A stretch of 64,000 nucleotides of DNA from Tolypothrix sp. NIES-4075 (GCF_002218085.1 NZ_BDUC01000006.1:502066-566065); one strand, 5' to 3'. Counted from the stretch's first letter, positions 18,376-27,310 are shown. Notes: generated by a model from the sequence alone, not told the origin. Made by a program: numbers and translations.

Positions 18376-19308
18376 TTACAACCCTCTTACAGAAATCGCA
18401 GACAAAGCCCACTCTGAATCTCCGCTTTCAGAGTTTTGGTAGGTAACTTGTGCCAGGTCATCCTCCACCAACTTCACCAACTGTGGCAAGTCTGCTAGAG
18501 AAGGTTGCCTGGTAAAGCGACAGAAAGACACATCTCTAACTAGATTGGCACATTGTTGTAGATGGGATTTAGCAAAGTCAGGAGCAGTTAGTAAACTAGT
18601 TGCACGAGTGTGACGCACCACCTCAGCAAAAGCCTCTTGAGGCGATAACTTGGTAATCTCATGGCGAGATCCCTTAGCTAAAACATAAATCCGTTGCAGT
18701 GGCAGGGGAGTAGTTTGAAATCCTTGGGTGAATTTGTAGGACAGTTTCGCGGCATTGGGAAAAAGAGGGGGTAAACTGCCACTACTGTGTCCTAAAGAAG
18801 CGGCTGCATCAGGCAAGAGTTTGACTTGCGGAAAAGCAGGCAATACTATAGCACTACCTGCGTCAGTTTCTATAGCCATGACATCATCTGTAACAATGTC
18901 ATAGCCCTTAGTGTGGAAGGCTTTTGCTAAGGTGGATTTACCCCATCCTGAGGCACCCATAAATGCGACAACCTGGTTGTTAATCACAACACTGCTGGCA
19001 TGAAGCACTAATAGTCCCCGCTGTTGCAGCACCACTGCCATTACTGAGCCTGATAAACTAACGTGCAGCTTATCCTGATTTACCCCTGGTGCAGGTTCGA
19101 TTATTACCTCTTGCCCAGCCCGAAATAAAAATCTGCCAATTCCTGGCAGGTCACCAGAGATATAATTACCTTGAGCAAGTGTTTCCTCAGATATGCTATC
19201 TAGCGCCCCTAGACGCAGGATAACATCCGGAGACCCTTCGGCAACCATTAGCTCAGGTAAGGGAATCTCAGAGTGGATACAGAGATTGTAAGCAGTGTAA
19301 ACGTACAT
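18376..19308 (-). CDS. HprK-like kinase of the lasso cluster (PadeK-type)
   Basis: The product has 310 residues. The Walker A motif GASGWGKST is at 118-126 and the following acidic pair TDDV at 140-143; LLVLHASSV (about 99-107) lies before it, as in the HPr kinase C-terminal fold. In the paeninodin family such kinases phosphorylate the side chain of the C-terminal serine of the precursor. The gene sits directly after two precursor genes and before the exporter, so one or both precursors are the likely substrates. Only the second precursor ends in Ser. ATG 19308 has AAGG almost touching the start, so initiation may be weak. Confidence 0.85.
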   Translation of the reverse strand: MYVYTAYNLCIHSEIPLPELMVAEGSPDVILRLGALDSISEETLAQGNYISGDLPGIGRFLFRAGQEVIIEPAPGVNQDKLHVSLSGSVMAVVLQQRGLLVLHASSVVINNQVVAFMGASGWGKSTLAKAFHTKGYDIVTDDVMAIETDAGSAIVLPAFPQVKLLPDAAASLGHSSGSLPPLFPNAAKLSYKFTQGFQTTPLPLQRIYVLAKGSRHEITKLSPQEAFAEVVRHTRATSLLTAPDFAKSHLQQCANLVRDVSFCRFTRQPSLADLPQLVKLVEDDLAQVTYQNSESGDSEWALSAISVRGL

Positions 19309-19339
19309 CCTTAGCAGTATTTAAAATTTCTGGGGAAAA

Positions 19340-19512
19340 AAAGGCGTTGTCCAAGTCAAGCGGTAGTAGGGTGCGTTAAGCTCTTGTCTTAACGCATCGT
19401 AATTTACAGATTTGCTGCGTGAGTAAAGCTAATAACCCAAGTTGCAAGACTGGCAGGCAAATAGTAGGAGGTTGCCTACAAGTCCGAAGTGCTAGAAACG
19501 GACAACGCCTTT
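19340..19512. repeat. Structured inverted-repeat element between precursor and kinase genes
   Basis: AAAGGCGTTGTCC (19340-19352) is exactly complementary to GGACAACGCCTTT (19500-19512). Inside is a perfect 9-pair hairpin, TGCGTTAAG (19372-19380) with CTTAACGCA (19388-19396), and a smaller AGGCAA/TTGCCT stem. The element fills most of the 284-base gap between the second precursor and the kinase. It could be a small mobile palindrome, or an RNA structure that limits read-through and so keeps precursor mRNA in excess over downstream genes. Confidence 0.6.
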
Positions 19513-19592
19513 GTCGCTAAGGGTGATGTGATTACTGCTAGGGAAGACTCTCTCTAGTAAGTGAACCACCTCAGCCTGTCTGACAGCAGTTA

Positions 19593-19793
19593 TTAGCTAC
19601 CTGCTGGTTTCGTTGTGCTGCTATTATTAGCAGGATTGAAGATCACATCCTGTGAGTCGTCATTTTGATCAACCGGGTTCGGGTTACCAGTGAAGAAAAG
19701 TGTGTCTTTAACAGCACGGCGTCCAGTGTATTGAGTCAGGTTTTCCAAATTGCCGTGGACAATCATCTTGGGAGTGTTGTAGGTTTGTTTCAT
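19593..19793 (-). CDS. Lasso precursor peptide A2 (C-terminal Ser)
   Basis: I start at ATG 19793 (MKQTYNTPKM), which aligns with the paralogue; an in-frame start at 19826 would add 11 residues. The product has 66 residues. The leader has Y5, P8, M10, G14 and L19-T20, the spacing of the YxxPxLxxxG...T motif bound by the lasso RRE protein. If T20 is the usual position -2, the core begins at Y22 and D30 is core residue 9, the normal isopeptide acceptor. DTLFF then supplies bulky plug-like residues and the tail runs to PAGS. The 45-residue core is unusually long. The C-terminal Ser is a candidate site for the kinase. Confidence 0.8.
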   Translation of the reverse strand: MKQTYNTPKMIVHGNLENLTQYTGRRAVKDTLFFTGNPNPVDQNDDSQDVIFNPANNSSTTKPAGS

Positions 19794-19859
19794 TGTTTGA
19801 TCTCTTGAGTGTGTTTTGTCTTTCAAGGTGGTAGCACCTTGACATAGTAAGTGGTACAG

Positions 19860-20054
19860 CTATTGACCTGCTGGGCGCGTTGTAGGACTACCATTAGAGG
19901 TGGTCAACAGATCCAGTGAGTCGTCACTCTGAACGTTAGTAGGTTGACCGTTGAAGAAAAGTGTGTCTCTAATAGCGTTTCTTCCAGAGACTTGAGTAAG
20001 TTCCGCCAGATTGCCGTGGACAATCATTTTGGGCGTGTTGTATGTTTGTTTCAT
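19860..20054 (-). CDS. Lasso precursor peptide A1 (C-terminal Gln)
   Basis: ATG 20054 is favoured over an upstream in-frame start at 20087 because AGGAG stands 8 bases before it. The product has 64 residues and its first 20 are nearly identical to A2 (MKQTYNTPKMIVHGNL...LT). By the same motif spacing the core begins at V22, giving V22-S-G-R-N-A-I-R-D30, with Asp at core position 9, then TLFFNG and a polar tail ending PAGQ. Gln at the end cannot be phosphorylated as Ser can, so A1 and A2 products may receive different C-terminal treatment. It lies 125 bases after the cyclase gene. Confidence 0.82.
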   Translation of the reverse strand: MKQTYNTPKMIVHGNLAELTQVSGRNAIRDTLFFNGQPTNVQSDDSLDLLTTSNGSPTTRPAGQ

Positions 20055-20179
20055 GGATTGATCTCCTGACTGTAGTTTGTAGTTCACGGTAGTAGTACCC
20101 TGGTCTGAACTTGCGGTGTTGCTTGGTTATGGCTCATACCCATATCCAGAGCTTCACCATCCACCAAGACAATTTGGAC

Positions 20180-22201
20180 TTACGGCAGAACTTGTCTGTG
20201 GCGCAACCACAAAGCCAAGATGACTCCCTGCCAAACTGTCATGCTGCTTTCCTCGGAAACCCTTTCGCCTGATGTCATGCGGCGATAAACTGCTCGTAAG
20301 TAATCAGTTTCGATGTACTTTTCAACAGGTTCTAACTGGTTCGAGATTACTTCGTCGAGAAGTTGGCGATTAAGGGTTAACATACCGTGGAGGAAATTTG
20401 CGGTCATATTCGCTTTTCCCCCTCGCCACTGGACTGCTTTTGGTAGCACACCTGCCAAGGCACGACGCATCACCATCCGTCCCCATCCCTGACTGAGTTT
20501 CTGCTCTGCTGGTAGTGCCAAACAGAACTCTACTAACCGCTTGTCTAAAAAAGGATGGCGAGCCTCAAGGGAAAATGGAACTGCATATCGGTCTAGCTGT
20601 TCTAGGATGTAAGGAAATATACCTTGAGTTAGTCCACGCCAGTGGTACTCCCGAACGGTGAGTGGTGGTTCACGATCAACTTCTAGTGCCAGGATACGCT
20701 CATCCAAACCAATGCGTTGAGCAAAGCTAGGGTTAATTAGAGGTGGTGTAAGGGGGCTTTGCGATTGACTGCGCCCTCGCAATTTCCACCATTGCTTGTG
20801 TATCGATTCTGGAATCAAGGATTTGATTCCATAGTTGAAAAGCAGGTGTTTGCGGGAAATACCGAAAGAATTATGAATTTGATACACTGATGAAGCAAAG
20901 GTAATCCAGCGAAACTGTCTAGCCTGTGCTTGCAGTTCGGGGATACCGTAGTGTTTGAAGAGTGATTGCGGTGAAACCTCTAAGTTTTGGGCAACTCCTT
21001 GAGCTTCTGCAATAAAGGTTGACCACTGTCCTTGACGTGCTAATTCTCTTAACCTTGGTACACCGTGGCAAACTGTGGTATCACCATCAAGACCGTCCAA
21101 GATGACTCTAACACCTGCCTGCTGTGCGGCGCGATTTAATCTCCAGGGATAAGCGTGGCTAGGACCAAGCAAAGCTTCATCTTCGTACTGCCAAATCTCT
21201 TCCACGTCTGACAACGGACCAAATTGATCTGCATGGACATAGTGAGGAATTACTCCACCTTGATCCAAAACTGCGTCGATGAAAGGGCGTTCGTCACACT
21301 CGGTCACTTCGTCAAAAATATTTGAGATGGTGTGTAACTGAGTATTTCCCGTTTGGGCAAGTAAATTCCGGGCAACGCAGGTGACTGACGAGGAATCTAG
21401 TCCACCGCTCAAGTGGGAACCGATGGGGAAGGCGCTACGTAGACGACAACGGACTGCCTCGGTAAAAATTCGGCGAAATTCTTCTGCATAAGCCTCGTCT
21501 GAATCTAGCTTGATTTCACGGTTAGGGTCAAGAGACCAGTAAGACCACAGCCGTATCCCTGACTGACTTACAACCATGCTATGTGCTGGGGGAAGCCGTA
21601 GAATGTCTTGGTAGGTGCTGATGGCTTTGTCTTCCATCATTAATGCCAAAAAATCGGCAATCCTCACCTCGTTGAGTCGCTGCGGCACCTGCGGTAAACA
21701 CATGAGTGCCTTCATCTCAGAAGCAAACAGAAAGGCTTGACCTGGTTGTTGGTAATAATATAACGGCTTTACACCGAAATGGTCTCTAGCACAGAATAGC
21801 TTCTGCTCTCGCCCATCCCAGATGGCGAAGGCAAAGTCACCCAAAAGATGCTCTGGACATTGCTCGCCCCATTTCTCATAGGCAGCCAAGATCAGCTGGC
21901 TATCCGTGATTTTCTCAGGTGGAAAGTAATCAAATTGTAACACATAAATAAGTTCATCGCGGTTATCAATGCGACAATCTGCATTGATGACTAAATTACC
22001 TGTTTGGTTAACGAATGGCAGTTTTTCTAGCAGAGATTCCGGTGTTGTCCACAGCATTCGATGCCCGAAACCAACTGCCCCATCAATCCAGATATCTGCA
22101 CCATCGGGTCCCCGGTGCGCTAGGGTATCGAGCATCCGCTCTAGGTCTTCCTGGTCTACAGGGCGATCGCCTAGGTAGTAAATGCCCATGATACCACTCA
22201 T
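20180..22201 (-). CDS. Lasso cyclase (asparagine synthetase homologue, C protein)
   Basis: The product has 673 residues with an N-terminal class II amidotransferase-like domain and a C-terminal asparagine synthase domain with the ATP-binding SGGLDSS at 265-271. True asparagine synthetases begin MCG with a catalytic Cys2; here it is MSG, so glutaminase activity is not expected, in line with lasso cyclases, which adenylate the Asp or Glu side chain and close the ring on the N-terminal amine. ATG 22201 overlaps the B2 stop by four bases (ATGA). The MSGI start could also be read from Met5. Confidence 0.88.
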   Translation of the reverse strand: MSGIMGIYYLGDRPVDQEDLERMLDTLAHRGPDGADIWIDGAVGFGHRMLWTTPESLLEKLPFVNQTGNLVINADCRIDNRDELIYVLQFDYFPPEKITDSQLILAAYEKWGEQCPEHLLGDFAFAIWDGREQKLFCARDHFGVKPLYYYQQPGQAFLFASEMKALMCLPQVPQRLNEVRIADFLALMMEDKAISTYQDILRLPPAHSMVVSQSGIRLWSYWSLDPNREIKLDSDEAYAEEFRRIFTEAVRCRLRSAFPIGSHLSGGLDSSSVTCVARNLLAQTGNTQLHTISNIFDEVTECDERPFIDAVLDQGGVIPHYVHADQFGPLSDVEEIWQYEDEALLGPSHAYPWRLNRAAQQAGVRVILDGLDGDTTVCHGVPRLRELARQGQWSTFIAEAQGVAQNLEVSPQSLFKHYGIPELQAQARQFRWITFASSVYQIHNSFGISRKHLLFNYGIKSLIPESIHKQWWKLRGRSQSQSPLTPPLINPSFAQRIGLDERILALEVDREPPLTVREYHWRGLTQGIFPYILEQLDRYAVPFSLEARHPFLDKRLVEFCLALPAEQKLSQGWGRMVMRRALAGVLPKAVQWRGGKANMTANFLHGMLTLNRQLLDEVISNQLEPVEKYIETDYLRAVYRRMTSGERVSEESSMTVWQGVILALWLRHRQVLP

Positions 22202-22647
22202 AATATAACTCCTTCAAGGGATGGCAAGGGAATAAAGCGAGAAAGGTCTTGGAGATTACCGATCGCCACTCGTCCCTGATATTCAACCCAAGCATGTGCC
22301 TCTAGTTTTCCTCTCTCTGTTTTGGCAACTCCGATACGCAGTTGCCCAGAGTGTCCGTAACGACCCATCATAACTTGAGTAGTCAAAGCCCGTGCCAGAC
22401 ACATTACACCAGGCATATATCGGCTAGCTGCGTTCACAGTCCAGACAATTTTGCCTACGGTAACATTTGTAATCTGTGCATTGCTCATCGGCTGACTGAT
22501 TTTCGTTAAGAGTTTTAAAAGAGTTCTAAACGGTAGCAACCATAGCCCTAGTCTGATAGATGCAAGTATTATTAAGCTTATGACTAAAAGCTGGCGATCG
22601 CTCCCAGAAATCCGAAAAAATTTAAACAGTCGTCTTATTTTTGACAT
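22198..22647 (-). CDS. Lasso leader peptidase (B2, transglutaminase-like)
   Basis: The product has 149 residues. C83 in VMCLARAL, H118 in AHAWVEY and an Asp near 134 are in the order of the Cys-His-Asp triad of the transglutaminase-like B2 proteases that cut the leader two residues after the conserved Thr. A hydrophobic stretch at about 20-40 may contact the membrane. The gene overlaps B1 by 26 bases upstream and the cyclase by four bases downstream, so the three are translationally coupled. Confidence 0.88.
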   Translation of the reverse strand: MSKIRRLFKFFRISGSDRQLLVISLIILASIRLGLWLLPFRTLLKLLTKISQPMSNAQITNVTVGKIVWTVNAASRYMPGVMCLARALTTQVMMGRYGHSGQLRIGVAKTERGKLEAHAWVEYQGRVAIGNLQDLSRFIPLPSLEGVIL

Positions 22648-22936
22648 CGATTAGTCCCGCAGCCAAAAGGTCTTCAAGCAATGCTTTGAGGTCGCGATCG
22701 CACTGTTGAGGTTCAACTTCATACTCTTGCAACAGAGTCTGCTTGATATCAGACACAGATGAAGGTTGCTGAATCAGATTCCAGATTTTCGCTCCCACCT
22801 CATTCAAACCGTGATAAACTCCAGTCTTCAAATTGAGAATCACTGCTTCCCCACCAAGATCCGAAGAGATTTGCTCTTGAAAAGCAACTATTATTGAAGA
22901 CTCAGAAAGTTCCCGGTCTAATTGTTTTGAATTCAT
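22622..22936 (-). CDS. Lasso RRE protein (B1, PqqD-like)
   Basis: The product has 104 residues. GEAVILNLKTGVYHGLNEVG (about 29-48) and the following IWNLI are characteristic of PqqD-like RiPP recognition elements, which hold the precursor leader for the B2 protease. It is the first gene of the operon. The start ATG 22936 has AGGAAA about 12 bases upstream. Separate B1 and B2 genes are common in lasso systems outside proteobacteria. Confidence 0.88.
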   Translation of the reverse strand: MNSKQLDRELSESSIIVAFQEQISSDLGGEAVILNLKTGVYHGLNEVGAKIWNLIQQPSSVSDIKQTLLQEYEVEPQQCDRDLKALLEDLLAAGLIDVKNKTTV

Positions 22937-23783
22937 GTTTTTTTAAATTTCCTTTGGCTAATTGATTAGTTTCATCTCGAACATCTGTATAAATATTACC
23001 TGTATATTAAGTGAATATCCGGAAAGATGCGAAATTTATCAAATATTTTCCAGACATTAAGTATTTATACGATGAACTTCCCCGGCGGACTCAGTATATA
23101 ACAATGCCGCCATACACTACCGCTTCAGAACTGATTGTTGCTAACTGCATACTTACAGAAAGCAAAGCCAGTGAGAGCGAAAAATCACCACTTTCAACAG
23201 CCAGACGATGACTTATACAAAAATCGTCAATAGCCTTTGAAGAAGCGCGATCGCGCTTTGTTCAGATGATAGTAATTAGCCCTGGTATAAAATCGAAGTG
23301 AAAGTTTGTTAGGCTACAATTCGCACAACGGTAGATTTTACTAAAACAAGTAGCCCAGTATCGATATTCGGTAGATACTTACGTACCTCTCTTATGGCAG
23401 TATACATACGTATGCTATGTTTCGATTTAAGGTTCATGAAAAAAACATATTCCTGTTAAGAGCGTGTAAAGAAAAATATATGAGAGTGGGAAACAGATCT
23501 AGCATCCAAAAAACGCGAAAGCCATTGATTGATTAAGGGTTAGGCGATCGCGCAGGAATTGAGTTTCATCAACAAAATTGAGCGTCGCTAACGGTAGCTT
23601 TCGCAACAGCAATGTTTGCGTTTTCCCTCTCAATCGCACTGTTACGCACTTGCGTTCGTATAGGCTTTGCTCACAACATAAATTTCCGCCTTTCTTGTAT
23701 CCTTTTTTGAAATAGTCGAATTTTAAATGCGTGAATTTTCGCAGATGCGACGCTCGAAAATAAAATTTTACTCAAGACTGAAG
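22937..23783. other. Gap upstream of the lasso operon
   Basis: The lasso promoter must lie in the first part of this 847-base gap. Read on the minus strand, AT-rich TATA-like stretches occur about 50-80 bases before the B1 start, but no clear -35/-10 pair is assigned. A 66-codon frame (23011-23211, GTG start) has no recognisable domain. HIP1-type sequences occur near 23250 and 23545. No further precursor gene was found. Confidence 0.45.
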
Positions 23784-24182
23784 TTAGTCAACGATTACTT
23801 TGTTGAGTAAAGCCATCCACATATCTGGTGGCTCAGAATAGTAATCAATTTCCTCAACTTGATATCGACACGAGTTAGAGCCATTTTTTAAAATGATGTA
23901 ATCACCACGTTTGATACCTTTGCCCTGTCCTGTCATGTAACCTTTTTTCAGGTCATCTACAGCTTCAAATACATAGTCACGTCCGCAAACGTATTGGCTA
24001 TAATCATAAGTCTTAGTCTGCGGCTGTTTTGGTTTATTTGATAAAAAGCTAAACAGCGATGAAAAAATCACCCTAAGGTTGATGCCTGACCTGGTAAAAG
24101 ACATAAATGAGTTGAAAACAATAATGTTGATACCAAAATTGAAACTTCGAGGCAATGTCCTTGCCGACTGTCTATCCTGCAC
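23784..24182 (-). CDS. Hypothetical protein with basic C-terminal domain
   Basis: The frame allows 132 residues from GTG 24182 or 106 from ATG 24104; neither has a clear ribosome site. The C-terminal half (CGRDYVFEAVDDLKKGYMTG, KRGDYIILKNGSNSCRYQVE) has a small beta-barrel feel, with alternating charged and hydrophobic residues like SH3 or KOW-type domains, but I do not recognise a family. It stands alone between the lasso operon and the tRNA. Function unknown. Confidence 0.45.
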   Translation of the reverse strand: MQDRQSARTLPRSFNFGINIIVFNSFMSFTRSGINLRVIFSSLFSFLSNKPKQPQTKTYDYSQYVCGRDYVFEAVDDLKKGYMTGQGKGIKRGDYIILKNGSNSCRYQVEEIDYYSEPPDMWMALLNKVIVD

Positions 24183-24387
24183 TACGATTTTACGGTTCAG
24201 AACGCAATGCTGGCATAAATAAAAGACGAAGAAAATAGCTCTTGTGAAGCATTGGACTTCTTAACCTGTAAAATAGTCATTATCTGGCTGTAGTGAAGGG
24301 TAAATAATATCATTTCTCGAAAATCAGATTTTCAAGTACTTGACAGTAGGCTATGAGTGACTGCTATACTAATTGAAGTGAAATCTT

Positions 24388-24459
24388 TGGGGCGTAGCCA
24401 AGTGGTAAGGCAGCGGGTTTTGGTCCCGCCATTCCTAGGTTCGAATCCTAGCGCCCCAG
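24388..24459 (+). tRNA. trnQ: tRNA-Gln (UUG)
   Basis: The cloverleaf is complete. Acceptor TGGGGCG pairs with CGCCCCA; the D arm is GCCA...GGC, and the anticodon stem GCGGG/CCCGC encloses TTTTGGT, with anticodon TTG. The T arm is CTAGG-TTCGAAT-CCTAG, followed by discriminator G. CCA is not encoded. The length is 72 bases. Confidence 0.95.
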
Positions 24460-25109
24460 TTTATCTTGAATACAGTAGTCTTGAATTGTAGAAACTTCTA
24501 CCGATGATTACGCTGATAAAAGAGAAAAAATGGTTTTTTGTGTCTACCAATACCAGTATTCAACCTAAAAAATATACTTAAATCTTTCTCATCAGATTTT
24601 ATCCGGAAAAGTTTCAACTTGATTAGTAATACTAAACACAATCTTTGCGACAGAGCAAATTATACTGCTTGAGATGAGGCTAAATCCAGTCCGACTTAGA
24701 AGATTGGGATTTAAAGACCAAGCTTTTTAACTTTCTGGAGAATTAATTAGCCTTTATATTTACAGCAAATTTTTGTATAAAAATATCTATATGTGAATTC
24801 GCGGTGTATAATCAACAAACCAATTTATCCTGGGTAATGTTACTGTAGTTGTAGTGCATCGCTGCAAATCAGGTCGGATTGTAAATACTGTCTTCCAGGG
24901 TAATAGCTCTATCAGGTAGGTCGAGAGAAATACTCAAGTTATTCTTGAGATTGTTTTGACTATCCATGAGATTAGTTAGTTAATTCAGTAATTAACCAGG
25001 GTATGTCGAAAGCCACGGCAGCGTAGGATTCGTTTTAACTCCGGATGCCAAATTTTAATCAACACATCAATTTGCGTAATTACTGTTAGTAATTTAATTT
25101 ACCATTGCC
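24460..25109. other. Long leader region before the Wzc-like gene
   Basis: No gene is supported in these 650 bases. The stretch is AT-rich up to about 24830 and more mixed after. It presumably contains the promoter and a long 5' untranslated region of the downstream polysaccharide regulator. I found no recognisable riboswitch. Confidence 0.4.
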
Positions 25110-27308
25110 ATGCTGAAGTCAGAAAAATACCCTCACCCTTTGTCACAAGCGAATACAGCCCAATTAAATGATGTTGAAGAAGGTGGATTAAATCTGGGTC
25201 AAGTTGGATCTGCTTTGCGTCGCCGAGCATTGTTAATTGTTGGTTTAACAGGCATAGTAGCAACAGCAGCGGTATTGAAAGCAGAACAAGATCCGCCAGT
25301 ATATCAAGGCGAGTTTGAGATTTTAACTAAGCCTTTGACTGGCGAGAATAAAGCTCTAGCCGATGTTCCTCAAACTCTGGGTTCCCAACAGAAAATAGCA
25401 GATGCGGAGTCAACAAAAACCACAATTCAAGTTTTAAAAAGTCGTAAAGTCCTAGCTCCGGTTGTCGAAGAGCTTCAGGCTAAATATCCAAAGCTGACTT
25501 ACGATCTACTTGCTGGGAACTTAACTATTGAACCCGAGCAGGAAAATATTTTACAAGTCCAATATCTAAATGCAGATCAAAAGCAAGTTATCGAAGTTTC
25601 CCAAGCACTTGCTAAAACTTTTTTGCAGTATAGTTTGGCAGAGCGTCAGGCAGACGTAGCTCAGGCAATTAAGTTCGTTAAGCAAGAAAAACTGCCCTTA
25701 GAGCAGCGGGTTGTATTATGGCAAAACAAACTGCGAAACCTGCGACTGGAGAATAAGTTAATTGATCCAGCACAGAAAGCTCAAGAAGTGTCTACTCATA
25801 TTGCTACTTTGACGCAACAGCAACTCGATAATCGGGTGCAGCTACAGCAAATGGCTGCCAAGTATCAGGACTTGCAAACAGAGTTAGCGCAACAACCAGG
25901 TGCTGAGGCTAGTAATTCATTGTTGAGTGATAATCCTCGCTATCAAAAGCTACTGGATCAAATTCAGGAAGCGAACGCTCAGATAGCCAAAAGATCAGCT
26001 GTCTTCACGGATCAAGAAGAGGGTATGACGCGTCTTTATGAACAGAAAGCAACGATGCTTTCCTTGTTGCAGCAAGAAAGAGAGCGGGTTAATCGAGACT
26101 TTCAAAGCCGGATTCGCGAACTAGAAGCCAGAGATCGAGCATTGGATGCAAAAATAAATAGTCTAAATTATTACGTCAAAGAGTTGGCAACTATTAGCCG
26201 TAATTACGATAACATTCAGCGGGAATTACAAGTTGCCACTCAAGGTCTGACTCAATTTACAACCAAAGAACAAGCGTTGCAGCTCGATAAAGCCCAAAAG
26301 CAGCAACCTTGGCAGTTACTCGATCCTAAACTCACTAAAGTGACTGAACCTGATGCTGTCTCAGAAAGTGCTAAGAAAAACTTAGCATTGGGAGGAATGT
26401 TAGGTTTGTTGTTGGGTGTAGGGGCAGCTTTAGTTGTAGATAAACTCAGCAATGTTTTCTATACTTCTAAGGAACTCAAAGATGCTACTAGACTGCCGTT
26501 GTTAGGTGTGGTTCCGTTAAGAAAAGAACTAGCAGCATTGGCAAAGTCAGAAAATATAGCTAAAGGAGTGCAAGCACTAAGTAGCATTTCGTTTTTTGAA
26601 GTATTCCGCTCTCTCTATACGAATATTCTTCTTTTGGGTTCGGATACACCAATTCGCTCTCTTGTCATCAGTTCGGCTGGACAAGGAGATGGTAAATCAA
26701 CTGTTGCTATACAGTTAGCACAGGCAGCAGCAGCGATGGGGCAACGGGTATTATTAGTAGATGCGAATCTACGTTGTCCGACTTTGCACAATCGAGTAGG
26801 ATTGATGAATATTCAGGGATTGACCGATGTAATTTCCCAAGATTTAGAGTGGAGTAATGTAATTGAGCGATCGCATGACGAAGAAAATCTGTTTGTCATG
26901 AGTGCAGGTCCCATTCCACCAGACTCGGTAAGGTTACTCGCTTCTCAAAAAATGCAAGATTTAATGGACGATTTGCAAGCCAGTTTCGATTTGGTAATCT
27001 ATGACACACCGCCACTTTTGGGCTTTGCAGATGCCTATTTACTAGCGGCTAATACCAACGGTATGGTGCTAGTTGCTGGTTTGGGTAAGCTCAAACGTAC
27101 TGTACTCCAACAAGCATTAGAAGAGATTCAAGTTTCTGGCACTCCCATTTTAGGGTTGATCGCCAATAAATCTAAAGATTCCACACCATCGTCTTATAGC
27201 CACTATCAGCAGTATTACAGACAGAGCATGAGTGCTGAACGAGTTGGTGACGATACAGATGACGACACCGCTAATTCCGCGTCAATGACAAACATAAAAC
27301 GACGTTAA
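25110..27308 (+). CDS. Wzc/ExoP-like polysaccharide co-polymerase and BY-kinase
   Basis: The product has 732 residues. An N-terminal Wzz-type domain starts with a transmembrane helix (LLIVGLTGIVATAAVL, about 42-57), followed by a long coiled-coil-rich periplasmic part and a second helix near 430. The cytoplasmic kinase domain has SSAGQGDGKST (Walker A, about 520), VLLVDANLRCP (Walker A') and LVIYDTPPLLGFADAYLL (Walker B). The tail has a tyrosine cluster, SSYSHYQQYYRQ, fitting autophosphorylation. Such proteins set the chain length and export of capsule or exopolysaccharide, so it may act with the glycosyltransferase cluster at 1-11506. Confidence 0.9.
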   Translation: MLKSEKYPHPLSQANTAQLNDVEEGGLNLGQVGSALRRRALLIVGLTGIVATAAVLKAEQDPPVYQGEFEILTKPLTGENKALADVPQTLGSQQKIADAESTKTTIQVLKSRKVLAPVVEELQAKYPKLTYDLLAGNLTIEPEQENILQVQYLNADQKQVIEVSQALAKTFLQYSLAERQADVAQAIKFVKQEKLPLEQRVVLWQNKLRNLRLENKLIDPAQKAQEVSTHIATLTQQQLDNRVQLQQMAAKYQDLQTELAQQPGAEASNSLLSDNPRYQKLLDQIQEANAQIAKRSAVFTDQEEGMTRLYEQKATMLSLLQQERERVNRDFQSRIRELEARDRALDAKINSLNYYVKELATISRNYDNIQRELQVATQGLTQFTTKEQALQLDKAQKQQPWQLLDPKLTKVTEPDAVSESAKKNLALGGMLGLLLGVGAALVVDKLSNVFYTSKELKDATRLPLLGVVPLRKELAALAKSENIAKGVQALSSISFFEVFRSLYTNILLLGSDTPIRSLVISSAGQGDGKSTVAIQLAQAAAAMGQRVLLVDANLRCPTLHNRVGLMNIQGLTDVISQDLEWSNVIERSHDEENLFVMSAGPIPPDSVRLLASQKMQDLMDDLQASFDLVIYDTPPLLGFADAYLLAANTNGMVLVAGLGKLKRTVLQQALEEIQVSGTPILGLIANKSKDSTPSSYSHYQQYYRQSMSAERVGDDTDDDTANSASMTNIKRR

Positions 27309-27310
27309 AA

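Noticed and set aside
19593..20054. Core peptide beginning at Gly24 or Gly36 of the lasso precursors
   Set aside because: Gly24 would put Asp at position 7 and lose the usual Thr at -2. Gly36 gives different acceptor positions in the two paralogues. The Thr20-based start is more consistent, though not proven.
20180..22201. Ordinary asparagine synthetase
   Set aside because: Cys2 is replaced by Ser, and the gene is locked between B2 and the precursors by overlap and spacing, which fits a lasso cyclase.
23011..23211. 66-codon GTG-start ORF upstream of the lasso operon
   Set aside because: There is no ribosome site or known domain, and it overlaps the region expected to hold the lasso promoter. 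Its coding potential is uncertain.
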